A DNA stretch of 64,000 bases from Lentibacter sp. XHP0401 (GCF_025751535.1 NZ_JAOWLC010000003.1:243914-307913), one strand, 5' to 3'; positions 16,862 through 26,574 are shown, counted from the stretch's first letter. Made by a program: numbers and translations. The notes: generated from the sequence alone by a model not told the origin.

Positions 16862-18391
16862 TTACTTCAGGCGCTGGCCGTTGGCGAGAACGTGGCCCTG
16901 TTCGTTGACTTCGATCTTGGAGTTGAGCGTGTCGGGGGCTTCGCCGGGAACAGCGAAAAGGCCCATCATCATGCGCGCGCCCATGGCTTGCTCTTCGGGC
17001 AGAAGGCCCATGCCGACGAGCTTGTCGATGAGGCCGTTGCCGCCGACGAGCTTGAGATCAACTGCGCCTGTGGGTTTTGGCATTCCGGGGATGGTTTCCA
17101 TATCGGAGTTGTCGAAAGTGAAAGCGCCTTCACCTGTGAGCGCTGCACCTGCGATGCTGAGATTGATGGTGTTGATGTTGACAGAGTTCACCTCGCCGGG
17201 TTTCTTCTCGCCTGTTTCAATCGAGGCCATGCCCTCGGGATCCATCATGTCAAACAGGAGTTTGGCTTTGCCTGACAGATCAAGGTGAAGCGTGGCCGGA
17301 TCACGGGGGAGCTGGCCTGTCGGATCGATCATGCCCCAGAGCATTTCGGAGGTTGTGAAATTGCTCAGCTCGATTGTGAAGCCGTAGTCTTGCTCTTCTT
17401 CGGAGGCGGTGATTGGCATAGCGAGCGCAAAGGCACTTTTCTCGGCGTTGATTTCGACCGGGAATGGAATTTGGCCGCCCGTCATTGTGGATTTGAGGCC
17501 CAGAGCCTCACCGCTGTAGGCCAGCCCGCCTTCATCCATTGCAACTTTCAGCATTCCGCTGTCGGAGGAAGAAGAGCCGATGGTTTGCTGGCCATCTTCG
17601 GTGATTTCAACATTGGTCATGCCGCCTGTGTAGCCAAAGCTGCCATCAAAAGCGAAACCTGCTTTGAGCAGGGCAGAGATGTTTTGCGCGTCAAAGTTGC
17701 CATCGTTCGGGTAGGCACCTGTGCCGTTGAATGTGAGCGCATTGAGCGCGCCCGTCATTTTGAAGTTGTCCAGTTCGTCCGTGTCTTCGGGCGGGGTGAT
17801 ATCAAAGGTATAGCTAAGCTTCTCGGCAGTGAAGTTTTGCACCACATCGCGGATGTTGCCGATTTTCATGCCGGTTTTGCCTGCAACACCTGCCATGTTG
17901 AAAGCCATTGTGCCGATGTCCATGGGCTTGCCCTCGATTACGAGGTCACTCACAGTCATGTCGAGCGCGGCGGCGGTGTAGGTGTAAGTCATGTCATCGG
18001 GGCTGCCCGAAACGATGATCGAGAGGTCCTTGTTGTCGTAATTGAGAACGCCGGACACGTCTTTCTCGCCTTCTGATGCAAAGCTGAAGGCGATGGGCAG
18101 AGTTTCGGGGAGATTGATTTCGACGGAGCCATCCGAGAGGTTGGTGAAGTTCATTTCCCCCATGCTGATATTCACGCTGCCCTCTTCTTCGGGGACAGGG
18201 ATGGAGAGCTTGAGCCCGGAAACGGTGAGTGTGTCGCCCGACGTTGCCTCGGAGCCTTCGACCGTATAGCCGAAGTTGTTCATATAATCTTTCCAGTCCT
18301 GCCAGACGTTTTGCGCGTTGATTTCGGCAAATGCGGTTGAGGCCGAGAAGACGAGAGCAGTGCTGCTGAGGAGAAGTTTGCGTGAGATCAT
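16862..18391 (-). CDS. DUF2125 family exported protein
   Basis: A 509-residue protein with a clear signal peptide (MISRKLLLSSTALVFSASTAFA). The rest is almost all beta-strand, with repeating amphipathic segments and many Asp, Glu, Gly and Ser, matching the DUF2125 family of alphaproteobacteria. The fold may resemble large lipid-carrying beta proteins such as the AsmA group, but that is only an impression. It is a single gene with its own terminator, divergent from the SDR gene. Confidence 0.83.
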   Translation of the reverse strand: MISRKLLLSSTALVFSASTAFAEINAQNVWQDWKDYMNNFGYTVEGSEATSGDTLTVSGLKLSIPVPEEEGSVNISMGEMNFTNLSDGSVEINLPETLPIAFSFASEGEKDVSGVLNYDNKDLSIIVSGSPDDMTYTYTAAALDMTVSDLVIEGKPMDIGTMAFNMAGVAGKTGMKIGNIRDVVQNFTAEKLSYTFDITPPEDTDELDNFKMTGALNALTFNGTGAYPNDGNFDAQNISALLKAGFAFDGSFGYTGGMTNVEITEDGQQTIGSSSSDSGMLKVAMDEGGLAYSGEALGLKSTMTGGQIPFPVEINAEKSAFALAMPITASEEEQDYGFTIELSNFTTSEMLWGMIDPTGQLPRDPATLHLDLSGKAKLLFDMMDPEGMASIETGEKKPGEVNSVNINTINLSIAGAALTGEGAFTFDNSDMETIPGMPKPTGAVDLKLVGGNGLIDKLVGMGLLPEEQAMGARMMMGLFAVPGEAPDTLNSKIEVNEQGHVLANGQRLK

Positions 18392-18516
18392 GTTGAAACC
18401 TTTCGGGGAAATACGTTTGCTGCAATGTCTGCCCCGTGTGGGCGGGGGTCAAGGGGTGTTCTAACTGGACGAGAGGATAACAGAAGACTACCAATATTGG
18501 AAAACAGGAGGATGAC

Positions 18517-19269
18517 ATGGGTGATGTAACTGGCAAAACTGTGCTGATCACAGGCGCAAGCCGCGGAATTGGCGAGGCGACGGCACGGCTTTTTGCGCAA
18601 AAGGGCGCAAATGTGGTGCTTACGGCCCGCTCCGAGGCGGCGATTGACGAGATCGCGCTTGATATTGGTGAAAAGGCGATGGCTGTGGCCTGTGATGTAT
18701 CCAAATACGGCGATGTGCGTAACGCTGTGGAGCACGCTGTGGGCCGCTTTGGCGGTATCGATATTCTCATTGGCAACGCGGGTGTTATCGAGCCTGTCGC
18801 GATGCTGGCCGAGAGCGACCCAGACGATTGGGGCCATGCGATCGACATCAACCTGAAGGGTGTTTACCACGGGATGCGCGCGGTGATGCCCCGGATGATC
18901 AAGCAGGGCCACGGAACCATTATTACCATCAGTTCAGGTGCGGCGCATAACGCGCTTGAAGGCTGGAGCCATTATTGCGCCTCAAAGGCGGGGGCGGCCA
19001 TGATGACCAAGGCGGCGCATGTGGAAGGCGCGGCCAAAGGGCTGCGCGTGATGGGGCTTTCGCCCGGGACGGTGGCAACGCAGATGCAACGCGAGATCAA
19101 GGCCAGCGGTGTAAACCCTGTGAGTGCTATGAACTGGGAAGATCATATTCCAGCCGAGTGGCCGGCGCGCACTTTGCTTTGGATGTGCAGCGAGGCGGCG
19201 GATGCGCATTTGGGGCAGGAGCTTGCCCTGCGCGATGAGGGCCTGCGCAAGACTGTCGGGCTGATATGA
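18517..19269 (+). CDS. SDR family NAD(P)-dependent oxidoreductase
   Basis: A classical short-chain dehydrogenase of 250 residues. Motifs in order are TGASRGIG (cofactor), NAGV, the catalytic Ser in ITISSGAAH, the YxxxK motif as HYCASKAG, and SPGTVAT. Substrate is unknown. The stop overlaps the enoyl-CoA hydratase start by four bases (ATGA), so a role in the same acyl-CoA or hydroxyacyl pathway is likely (inference). GGAGG precedes the start. Confidence 0.93.
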   Translation: MGDVTGKTVLITGASRGIGEATARLFAQKGANVVLTARSEAAIDEIALDIGEKAMAVACDVSKYGDVRNAVEHAVGRFGGIDILIGNAGVIEPVAMLAESDPDDWGHAIDINLKGVYHGMRAVMPRMIKQGHGTIITISSGAAHNALEGWSHYCASKAGAAMMTKAAHVEGAAKGLRVMGLSPGTVATQMQREIKASGVNPVSAMNWEDHIPAEWPARTLLWMCSEAADAHLGQELALRDEGLRKTVGLI

Positions 19270-19871
19270 TCAGTCTCGCGAAAGAGGGCGCGCTCTGGGT
19301 TGTGTCTCTAAACCGCCCTGAAAAGGCCAATTCTCTGACAGCCGCCATGCTTGAGGAGCTTTGCGAAATTGTCGAAAGCGCGGGCGAGGCGCGGGTGCTC
19401 GTGCTGACGGGCGAAGGGAAAGTCTTTTCTGCCGGAGCCGACCTTGACGAAGCGCGCGCAGGCCTTGCGACCTCTCCTTTATGGGAGCGGCTCTCTGGCT
19501 CTCTGGCGGGCTTTCAGGGCCTCAGCATTGCTGCGCTCAACGGCACTTTGGCAGGCGGAGCCATGGGCATGGCGCTGGCCTGTGACATGCGGCTGGCTGT
19601 GCCAAGTGCGAAGTTTTTCTACCCGGTGATGAAGCTTGGATTTCTGCCCCAGCCGTCTGACCCTGCGCGAATGAGTGCCCTTATCGGCCCTGCGCGCACC
19701 AAGCTTGTTTTGATGGGCGGGCAGAAGATTGTGGCCGAAGAGGCGCTGGCCTTCGGGCTTGTTGATCGTATCGTCGAGCCTGGCGCGCTGATGGAGCACA
19801 CGCGAGAGATTGCTGCAGATGTGCTGGCGGCAAAGCCCGAGATTATCTCGGGGATCAAGCGGATGATTTGA
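19266..19871 (+). CDS. Enoyl-CoA hydratase/isomerase family protein (short form)
   Basis: A 201-residue crotonase-fold protein, shorter than the usual ~257 because the C-terminal helical region is reduced. The CoA-binding block GKVFSAGADLDEAR and the oxyanion-hole region NGTLAGGAMGMALACDMRLA are intact. One of the two classical catalytic Glu positions falls in a GFLPQPSDP region with no obvious acid, so isomerase or another crotonase activity is possible. It is translationally coupled to the SDR. Its 3' end overlaps the convergent STAS-like gene by 17 bases. Confidence 0.88.
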   Translation: MISLAKEGALWVVSLNRPEKANSLTAAMLEELCEIVESAGEARVLVLTGEGKVFSAGADLDEARAGLATSPLWERLSGSLAGFQGLSIAALNGTLAGGAMGMALACDMRLAVPSAKFFYPVMKLGFLPQPSDPARMSALIGPARTKLVLMGGQKIVAEEALAFGLVDRIVEPGALMEHTREIAADVLAAKPEIISGIKRMI

Positions 19872-20220
19872 CCCAGTCTTTCGCCTCGTCAAGCTCGTCC
19901 ATATCAAACATGCGCAGTTTGGTAGACATAAAATAGCCTGCCGCCTTGGTGATCGGGCTTATCCAGCCGATATCCGACACCACGGCGACGCGGTCGATAT
20001 GCTTGAGATGCGTTATATCAAACTTGATACCCGGCCAGAGGACCGAGGGCTCGAAGCCGGCAAAGCTTTCTACGACCTCGATAAAGTTGATACTGCCGTG
20101 TTTGTCGATAAAGGCCTGAATAGGGGTTATGACGGTGTCATAATCCTCTTTGGTGATTTTGCCTGATACGGTGATCATTGCAGTTTTGGTGCTGTCGTCT
20201 TCCGAGTAAACCAATGACAT
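19855..20220 (-). CDS. SpoIIAA-like/STAS-SEC14 family protein
   Basis: A 121-residue soluble protein that fits the SpoIIAA-like family PF11964. Strands with GKITKEDYD, helix PIQAFIDKHG, then INFIEVVESFAGFEPSVLWPGIKFD and VAVVSDIGW are typical. The family may bind lipids or act as an antisigma-antagonist-like adaptor, but the role is not known. The start MSLVYSED at 20220 is preferred over 20244; AGGAGGG lies just upstream on the minus strand. Confidence 0.83.
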   Translation of the reverse strand: MSLVYSEDDSTKTAMITVSGKITKEDYDTVITPIQAFIDKHGSINFIEVVESFAGFEPSVLWPGIKFDITHLKHIDRVAVVSDIGWISPITKAAGYFMSTKLRMFDMDELDEAKDWVKSSA

Positions 20221-20398
20221 GTTTGGCCCTCCTTTCACTCCCAATATAGGCAGTTACGTCACGCTTTGAACTGATACAGCGCAATTTGGCCGAGCGCACG
20301 CATTCAGGGATGGATTTTCAAGCCTGATGTTCAGTTGTAAATTGTGGCCGAACGGGGCATTAGAAGCAGGCATAAGCGACTTGTCAGAGGACATCGAG

Positions 20399-21712
20399 AT
20401 GGACGGACAACCTGAGATTATCACAGCGGCACTTGGGTATCTGGAGCAAGGCTGGACGCTGGCAGAAAGCTGGCTGTTGAGCCCTGCGGCATGGTCTCAA
20501 TTTGCCTTGCTGATTGTGGCTTATGTGATGGCCGTTATGGCCGCGCGGATGCTGCGGCCCAAGATTGCCGCGCTGCTCACACCCGAGGAAACACAGAAAA
20601 ACATATTGGCCAACGGGCGGCGCTGGTTGCTGGCGTTTCTCCCCCTGATGCTGCCGCTTCTGGCGTATGTTTTCACCGCCATTGGCGAGAGCGTGGTGCG
20701 CTCCTTGTTTGATTCGGGCGCTGTGATTGCGTTTGGCAAGCGCGTGTTCCTGTTTCTTGCGGCGCGTATTCTGGTAAAGGAAATCCTGCGCGACCCTTTC
20801 CTCAAGTTGCTGGGCCGTTATGTGCTTATTCCGGTGATGGCGCTTTATGCGGTGGGTTTGCTTGACCTTGTGAGCGCCAAGTTGGCCGAGTCTGTTGTCA
20901 CCCTGGGCAATATCAGCTTTTCTCTCATGTCGATTGTGCGCGGGCTGATTGCGGGCTCTATCCTGTTCTGGCTCGGGTGCTGGTCAAACGAGCAGTCGAG
21001 CGCGTTTATCGAAAAACAACAGGAGATGCGCCCCGCCACGCGCACGCTTGCAGCCAAGACAGCCGAGCTGATGATTTTCGGGATCGCGTTTCTGGTATTG
21101 ATGAATGTCATGGGCATTTCGCTCACCTCGCTTGCCGTGATTGGCGGTGCGATTGGTGTGGGCCTCGGCTTTGGTCTGCAAAAGATCGCGTCTAACTTTA
21201 TCTCCGGTGTCATCCTGCTTGTCGAAGGGCAGGCCACTGTCGGCGATTTTGTCGAGCTTGATGGCGGTGAGGCGGGTAAGATTGTCAAGATGACAGCGCG
21301 TGCCGCTATCCTGGAGACATTTGATGGCCGCTGGATTGTTGTTCCCAACGAAGATTTCATCACCACACGGGTGGTGAATTACTCGGATTCTGGCAGCGCA
21401 AACCGCTATGAAGCACCCTTTTCCGTGAGCTATGATACCGATATCAACCTCGTGCCAGCGATCATCGAGGCCGCTGTCGCCACCCACCCGAAGGTGCTGA
21501 ATGCGCCCGAGCCACCTGACTGTGAGCTGCGCGGGTTTGGCGACTCTGGTGTCGATTTTGCGGTTGAGTTCTGGGTAAACGGGCTAGACGACGGTGAGAA
21601 TAAATTTACCTCGGATGTGTTGTTCCTGATTTGGAATGCGTTGAAGGAAAATGGCATCGAAATCCCCTATCCTCACCGTGTTGTCGAGCTTCACGACAAG
21701 CGTAAACCGTGA
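20399..21712 (+). CDS. MscS family mechanosensitive ion channel
   Basis: A 437-residue inner-membrane protein with several N-terminal helices (starting near SQFALLIVAYVMAVMAARML), then the pore-lining helix and hallmark segment VIGGAIGVGLGFGLQKIASN, and the MscS beta domain (GDFVELDGGEAGKIVKMTAR, VPNEDFITT). Such channels release solutes under hypo-osmotic shock. ATG at 20399 is preferred; another ATG at 20327 would add 24 residues. The stop overlaps the flavoprotein start (GTGA). Confidence 0.92.
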   Translation: MDGQPEIITAALGYLEQGWTLAESWLLSPAAWSQFALLIVAYVMAVMAARMLRPKIAALLTPEETQKNILANGRRWLLAFLPLMLPLLAYVFTAIGESVVRSLFDSGAVIAFGKRVFLFLAARILVKEILRDPFLKLLGRYVLIPVMALYAVGLLDLVSAKLAESVVTLGNISFSLMSIVRGLIAGSILFWLGCWSNEQSSAFIEKQQEMRPATRTLAAKTAELMIFGIAFLVLMNVMGISLTSLAVIGGAIGVGLGFGLQKIASNFISGVILLVEGQATVGDFVELDGGEAGKIVKMTARAAILETFDGRWIVVPNEDFITTRVVNYSDSGSANRYEAPFSVSYDTDINLVPAIIEAAVATHPKVLNAPEPPDCELRGFGDSGVDFAVEFWVNGLDDGENKFTSDVLFLIWNALKENGIEIPYPHRVVELHDKRKP

Positions 21713-22839
21713 AGCGTGCACTTGTCATAGGTGCGGGGCCAGCGGGGTTGATGGCGGCTGAGGAGATGGCCTTGGCAGGCCTGCAAGTGACGGTTGCCGA
21801 GGCCAAGCCCTCCCCTGCACGCAAGTTTCTGATGGCAGGTAAGTCGGGTCTCAACCTCACCAAAGACGAGCCTTTCGAGGCCTTTTGCGCGGCTTACGAG
21901 CAGCCCGCGCTGCGCCCGATGCTGGAAGCTTTCGGGCCACAGGATGTCATCCGCTGGGCCGAAACGCTGGAGCAGGAGGTTTTTACGGGTTCTTCGGGGC
22001 GGGTATTCCCAAGGGCGATGAAAGCCTCGCCGCTGCTGCGCGCGTGGCTTAAACGGCTCGATGCGCTGGGTGTAGAGCTCAAAACGCGGCATCGCTGGCA
22101 TGGTGGCACGGCGTTTGAAGCCCCCCAGGGGCGCGTTGATCTGCCTGCCGATGTCACGGTGCTGGCCATGGGTGGCGCAAGCTGGGCGCGGCTTGGTTCC
22201 GATGGCGCGTGGGCCGCGCAGATGCCTGATCTGGTTGCGCGCTTCAAGCCTGCCAATATGGGGTTTGCGGTGAACTGGTCGGCGCATATGGAAGCGCTGT
22301 TTGGCGCGCCGGTGAAGCAAGTGGAGCTTCGGGCTGGCGGGCAAAAACACCGCGGCGAGTTCGTCGTTTCGGGGCGCGGACTGGAAGGGGGCGGCATCTA
22401 TGCTGTCTCAAAAGCGATGCGGGAGGGTGCTGATTTGTGGCTTGATCTGATGCCTGATGTGACACTGGAAGAAGTTCAATCGCGGCTTGCCAAAGCGGGC
22501 AAGCAAAGCCTGCCAAACGCGCTGAAGCGCCTGAAGCTAGACCCGGTCAAGCGCGCGCTTTTCTTTGAATTCGGCAAGGATAGAGACACATCTGTTGCCG
22601 AAACGCTTAAAAACCTGCCCATCACACATGTAGGCCCAAGGCCGACAGACGAAGCAATCTCGACAGCAGGTGGCCTGCGTTTTGATGCGCTCGATGAAAG
22701 CTTGCAGATCAAGAGCCAACCCAAGGTTTTTGCAGCGGGGGAAATGCTTGATTGGGAAGCACCCACTGGTGGCTACCTGATTACAGCTTGTCTCGCCACA
22801 GGCAAATGGGCAGGTCTGCACGCCGCGAAACTGGCCTAG
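21709..22839 (+). CDS. HI0933-like FAD-dependent oxidoreductase (TIGR03862 type)
   Basis: A 376-residue flavoprotein starting with GTG. It shows the dinucleotide motif VIGAGPAGLMAAEEMA, the HI0933-family block KSGLNLTKDEPFEAF, FTGSSGRVFPRAMKASPLLRAW and the C-terminal GGYLITACLATGKWAG that closes the FAD site. The TIGR03862 subfamily is widespread in Rhodobacterales; substrate is unknown. It is coupled to the MscS gene by a four-base overlap and ends at a repeat copy. Confidence 0.9.
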   Translation: MKRALVIGAGPAGLMAAEEMALAGLQVTVAEAKPSPARKFLMAGKSGLNLTKDEPFEAFCAAYEQPALRPMLEAFGPQDVIRWAETLEQEVFTGSSGRVFPRAMKASPLLRAWLKRLDALGVELKTRHRWHGGTAFEAPQGRVDLPADVTVLAMGGASWARLGSDGAWAAQMPDLVARFKPANMGFAVNWSAHMEALFGAPVKQVELRAGGQKHRGEFVVSGRGLEGGGIYAVSKAMREGADLWLDLMPDVTLEEVQSRLAKAGKQSLPNALKRLKLDPVKRALFFEFGKDRDTSVAETLKNLPITHVGPRPTDEAISTAGGLRFDALDESLQIKSQPKVFAAGEMLDWEAPTGGYLITACLATGKWAGLHAAKLA

Positions 22840-22842
22840 CTC

Positions 22843-22919
22843 TTTTTCTTGCTAAAAATATCCCGGGGGTCTGGGGGCAGCGCCCCCAGTTGGTCGGATT
22901 GTGCGAAGCACAATTCGAA
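22843..22919. repeat. Convergent-junction two-hairpin repeat, copy 2 (inverted)
   Basis: Same modules as the copy at 13773 but reversed: TTGCTAAAAATATCCCGGGGGT, then CTGGGGGCAGCGCCCCCAG, then CGGATTGTGCGAAGCACAATTCG. It lies between the convergent flavoprotein and polA genes. This is the only complete copy in the reverse orientation. Confidence 0.85.
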
Positions 22920-22924
22920 ATGGA

Positions 22925-25723
22925 TCAATGCGCTTCAGCCCAGTTCGCGCCTTGCCCTGCATCCACAATCAGCTTCACATCAATTTTCACTGCCGGCTCT
23001 GCTGCGCCTTCCATTATCTCGCGGGCCACCGCAATAGTCCCGTCCACCGCTTCATTCTCAACTTCAAACAGTAGTTCGTCATGCACCTGCAACAGCATCT
23101 TTGCGGGCAAACCTGCAATCGCCTCCGGCATACGGATCATGGCGCGACGGATGATGTCGGCGGCTGTGCCCTGGATCGGTGCGTTGATGGCGGCGCGTTT
23201 GGCAAAGCCGGCGCGGGGGCCTTTGGCGGCAATCTCCGGGGTGTGGATCTTGCGGCCGAAAAGCGTCTCTACATAACCGTATTCTTTTGCAAACTCGGTT
23301 GTCTCGTCCATATAGGCGCGGATGCCGGGAAAGCGCTCGAAGTAGCGGTCGATGAAGCCTTGCGCTTCGCTGCGCGGGATGCGCAGGTTGCGCGCGAGGC
23401 CGAAGCCCGAGATGCCATAGATCACCCCGAAGTTGATCGCCTTGGCGCGGCGGCGGATGTCGGGGGTCATCTCGTCCAGCGGGACATCGAATATCTCGGA
23501 GGCTGTCATCGCGTGAATATCGTGCCCATCTTTGAACGCCTGTTTCAGCGTATCAATCCCCGCGATATGCGCGAGGATGCGCAACTCGATCTGGGAGTAG
23601 TCCAGGCTGATCAGCGTTTTGCCTTCTTCGGCGATAAAAGCCTCGCGGATGCGGCGGCCTTCCTCGCTGCGCACGGGGATGTTTTGCAAGTTCGGATCGC
23701 TTGAGGCGAGGCGGCCTGTGGTGGCGCCTGTTTGCACATAAGAGGTGTGGACGCGGCCTGTTTCGGGGTTGATGTGGTCTTGCAACGCATCTGTGTAGGT
23801 GCTTTTCAGTTTGGAAAGCTGGCGCCAGTCGAGCACGCGAGCGGGAAGCTCGTGTTCTGTTGCCAGTTCTTCGAGGATATCCGCGCCCGTGGCGTAAGCG
23901 CCTGTTTTTCCTTTTTTGCCGCCTTCGATCCCCATTTCGTCAAACAGGATTTCGCCCAGTTGCTTGGGGCTGCCGACATTGAAGCTGCGCCCTGCAAGTT
24001 CGTGGATTTCGGCCTCGAGCCCGGCCATTTTCTGCGCAAAAGCGTTGGACATGCGCGAAAGCGTGTCGCGGTCCACCTTGATGCCGTGCATTTCCATTTG
24101 CGCGAGCACGGGCACAAGCGGGCGCTCGAGCCGTTCGTAGACAGAGGTGACTTTTTGCGCATGGAGTTGCGGCTTGAAAATCTGCCAGAGCCGCAGGGTG
24201 ATATCGGCGTCTTCCGCTGCGTATTTAACGGCGTCGTCGATCCCGACCCGGTCAAATGTGATCGCGGATTTGCCGCCGCCGAGGAGCGATTTGATGGGGA
24301 TCGGGTTATGGCCCAAGTAGCGCTCGGAGAGGGCGTCCATGCCGTGATTGTGCTCGCCCGCGTGCAAGGCGTATGACATGAGCATCGTGTCATCAATCGG
24401 GGCGATATCGACACCGTAGCGCTTGAGCATTTTGGCGTCGTATTTCATGTTCTGCCCGATCTTCATCACGGACGGGTCTTCGAGCAGCGGTTTGAGCAGG
24501 GATAGGCACTGTTCCAGCCCAATCTGGCCTTTTGTGATCTCGTCAGAGCCGAAAAGTTGGCCCTCCTCCCCCTCTTTATGGGCGAGGGGAATGTAGCAGG
24601 CATGGCCCGCCTCGACACAAAGCGAGATGCCGACAAGATCGGCGCGCATTTCGTCCAGGCCTGTGGTTTCGGTATCAACGGCGACATAGCCACGTGCCTT
24701 TGCCAGTGCGACCCATTTTTCAAGCTCTTCGACTGTGCTGACTTTATCGTAAACCGCCTTATCAAAGTCAGGCGCATCGGGTGTGCCGGCGGGGGCCGCC
24801 GGTGCATCGGGCTCGACAATCTCGGGGGCTTCTTTGCCCATATGGTCGGCGACACGCTTGGAGAGCGTGCGGAACTCCATTTCGGCGAGGAATCCGAGGA
24901 GCGTGTCCGGGTCGGGGTCTTTGACCTCAAGATCATCGATGGTGAAGTCGAGCGGGGTTTCGCAATCAAGTTGCACGAGGCGCTTGGACAGTTCGATCTG
25001 GGCGCGGTGCTCGATCAGGGTTTCGCGGCGCTTGGGTTGTTTGATCTCTTCGGCGCGGTCAAGCAGCTCTTCGAGCGAACCATATTCGTTGATCAGCAGT
25101 GCGGCTGTTTTGATGCCGATGCCCGGCGCGCCGGGGACGTTATCGACAGAGTCGCCGGCAAGTGCCTGTACATCGACAACGCGCTCGGGGTAGACACCGA
25201 ACTTCTCGTGCACGCCGTCGCGGTCGATGCGGCGGTTTTTCATGGCGTCGAGCATTTCGACGCCGCCGCCGACAAGCTGCATGAGGTCTTTATCGGAGGA
25301 GATGATGGTGACGCGGCCGCCTGCTTCGCGGGCCTGGCAGGCAAGAGTCGCGATCATATCGTCGGCCTCGTAGTTTTCCATCTCTTTGCAGGCGATGTTG
25401 AAGGCCTCTGTCGCGCGGCGGGTGAGCGGCATTTGCGGGCGCAAGTCTTCGGGCATGGCCTCGCGGTTGGCTTTGTAGAGGTCATACATATCGTTTCGGA
25501 AGGTGTGGGAGCCTTTGTCAAAGATTACGGCGACATGCGTGGGCGCGTCGGGCCCGTTGTTGTCCTCGACATAGCGGTAGATCATGTTGCAGAAGCCTGC
25601 GACCGCGCCGATGGGTAGGCCATCGGACTTGCGGGTGAGCGGGGGCAGCGCGTGATAGGCGCGGAAGATGAAGGCGGAGCCGTCGATCAGATGAAGGTGG
25701 CAGCCTTTGCCGAATGTGGTCAT
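22925..25723 (-). CDS. polA: DNA polymerase I
   Basis: Repair and Okazaki-fragment polymerase, 932 residues, the usual full length. The 5'-3' exonuclease domain (about 1-300) contains HLIDGSAFIFRAYHALPP and the ALAGDSVDNVPGAPGIG H3TH region. The 3'-5' proofreading domain (about 330-520) has an intact exo I, AVDTETTGLDEM. The polymerase domain shows motif A LISLDYSQIELRILAHI, motif B RRAKAINFGVIYG and motif C LLQVHDELLFEV. All three activities look retained. Confidence 0.97.
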   Translation of the reverse strand: MTTFGKGCHLHLIDGSAFIFRAYHALPPLTRKSDGLPIGAVAGFCNMIYRYVEDNNGPDAPTHVAVIFDKGSHTFRNDMYDLYKANREAMPEDLRPQMPLTRRATEAFNIACKEMENYEADDMIATLACQAREAGGRVTIISSDKDLMQLVGGGVEMLDAMKNRRIDRDGVHEKFGVYPERVVDVQALAGDSVDNVPGAPGIGIKTAALLINEYGSLEELLDRAEEIKQPKRRETLIEHRAQIELSKRLVQLDCETPLDFTIDDLEVKDPDPDTLLGFLAEMEFRTLSKRVADHMGKEAPEIVEPDAPAAPAGTPDAPDFDKAVYDKVSTVEELEKWVALAKARGYVAVDTETTGLDEMRADLVGISLCVEAGHACYIPLAHKEGEEGQLFGSDEITKGQIGLEQCLSLLKPLLEDPSVMKIGQNMKYDAKMLKRYGVDIAPIDDTMLMSYALHAGEHNHGMDALSERYLGHNPIPIKSLLGGGKSAITFDRVGIDDAVKYAAEDADITLRLWQIFKPQLHAQKVTSVYERLERPLVPVLAQMEMHGIKVDRDTLSRMSNAFAQKMAGLEAEIHELAGRSFNVGSPKQLGEILFDEMGIEGGKKGKTGAYATGADILEELATEHELPARVLDWRQLSKLKSTYTDALQDHINPETGRVHTSYVQTGATTGRLASSDPNLQNIPVRSEEGRRIREAFIAEEGKTLISLDYSQIELRILAHIAGIDTLKQAFKDGHDIHAMTASEIFDVPLDEMTPDIRRRAKAINFGVIYGISGFGLARNLRIPRSEAQGFIDRYFERFPGIRAYMDETTEFAKEYGYVETLFGRKIHTPEIAAKGPRAGFAKRAAINAPIQGTAADIIRRAMIRMPEAIAGLPAKMLLQVHDELLFEVENEAVDGTIAVAREIMEGAAEPAVKIDVKLIVDAGQGANWAEAH

Positions 25724-25790
25724 CGCGCGTCTCCCATTAGGTGTGGCTTATGGTTTGCCACGAAGCGGGCTGCGCTTAAAGAGGGAAGTC

Positions 25791-26255
25791 TTATGCAGAG
25801 CGCGTTATGCGGACTTGCCAGCAGTTGTTGCGGGCGGAGCGGGCATCAACAAAGGCGATATCCTCGCGCGCGAGGAGTGAGGCGGCGTAGGATTCGATTT
25901 CGCTTGCGGGCGTGACCCGGCCTGTGCCGTAGATGATGCGTTCGTCTTTTGAGTAGGCTTTCAGCAGGTAGTCGGGCGAGGTTTTCAGCACATCGGGGAA
26001 GCCTGAGCCGTTTGCATGGCACGTCTCGGCGCAGAGGAAGATGGGGCCTGTTTCGGCGTAGGGCTGGTTTTGGCCAAAGGGTTTGTGGGCACAAATAAGC
26101 ATAGGTGCCCCCTCGGGAATGTTGCGCAGGCAACAGCGGCAAGGGTTGCCTGCACCGCTTGAAACGCTGCGCTCGGCTGGCATTCCGTAGGCATCAGGCC
26201 CGTCTGCGCGCAGGGCATCAGCTTCGGCTTGGGGCATTCCGTGAAACTCGATCAT
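25791..26255 (-). CDS. DUF1203 family protein
   Basis: A 154-residue protein matching DUF1203. A four-cysteine cluster lies around PCRCCLRNIP, and ICAHKPFGQ...ETGPIFLCAETC supplies two more Cys; a basic tail ends NNCWQVRITRSA. The Cys pattern suggests a metal site, but function is not known. AAGGAGATAAAC precedes the ATG at 26255, a good ribosome binding site. It sits between polA and a small zinc-finger gene, all on the minus strand. Confidence 0.87.
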   Translation of the reverse strand: MIEFHGMPQAEADALRADGPDAYGMPAERSVSSGAGNPCRCCLRNIPEGAPMLICAHKPFGQNQPYAETGPIFLCAETCHANGSGFPDVLKTSPDYLLKAYSKDERIIYGTGRVTPASEIESYAASLLAREDIAFVDARSARNNCWQVRITRSA

Positions 26256-26283
26256 GTTTATCTCCTTCTCTGGCAGATAAACT

Positions 26284-26306
26284 AAAAAGGCCGCCCGCAG
26301 GCGACC
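26284..26306 (-). terminator. Terminator of the small zinc-finger gene
   Basis: GGCCGCC (26289-26295) pairs with GGCGACC (26300-26306) with one mismatch; TTTTT follows on the minus strand. It separates the 57-aa gene from DUF1203. Confidence 0.65.
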
Positions 26307-26331
26307 CGTTTCATGCGCAATGATTTAGGGC

Positions 26332-26505
26332 TTAGACTTTGCCTTCAAAGTCTTTGTGCACATACTTCGCGTCACAATATGGGCATTCTACCCAGCCGGT
26401 ATCATGGGGGATCTGGAGCCAGACGCGGGGGTGGCCGCCTTCGCCGCCGTCACATGAAAAGCGGTAGCTGTCGACGATTTTTGTCTCGGGCGCTTGGGTT
26501 GTCAT
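26332..26505 (-). CDS. Zinc-finger domain-containing protein (zf-CHCC, NDUFS6-like), 57 aa
   Basis: A short gene that is easily missed. It encodes [20 protein letters not shown] at its N-terminus, followed by the zinc ligands: the first Cys in FSCDG, His in GGHPRV, then CPYC. This Cys-His-Cys-Cys arrangement and the ~57-aa length fit the zf-CHCC family, whose mitochondrial relative NDUFS6 is a complex I subunit. In bacteria the role is not proven. A terminator follows. The start ATG is at 26505. Confidence 0.87.
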   Translation of the reverse strand: MTTQAPETKIVDSYRFSCDGGEGGHPRVWLQIPHDTGWVECPYCDAKYVHKDFEGKV

Positions 26506-26574
26506 GTGTGCAGTCCTTCAGGGGCAAGTTTGTGCGGCAATATAAAACGAGGCGGGGCGGAGGGGCAAGCCTGA

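Noticed and set aside
24557..25618. A 353-codon frame antisense to polA
   Set aside because: polA is intact over the same interval; this frame has no features of a real protein.
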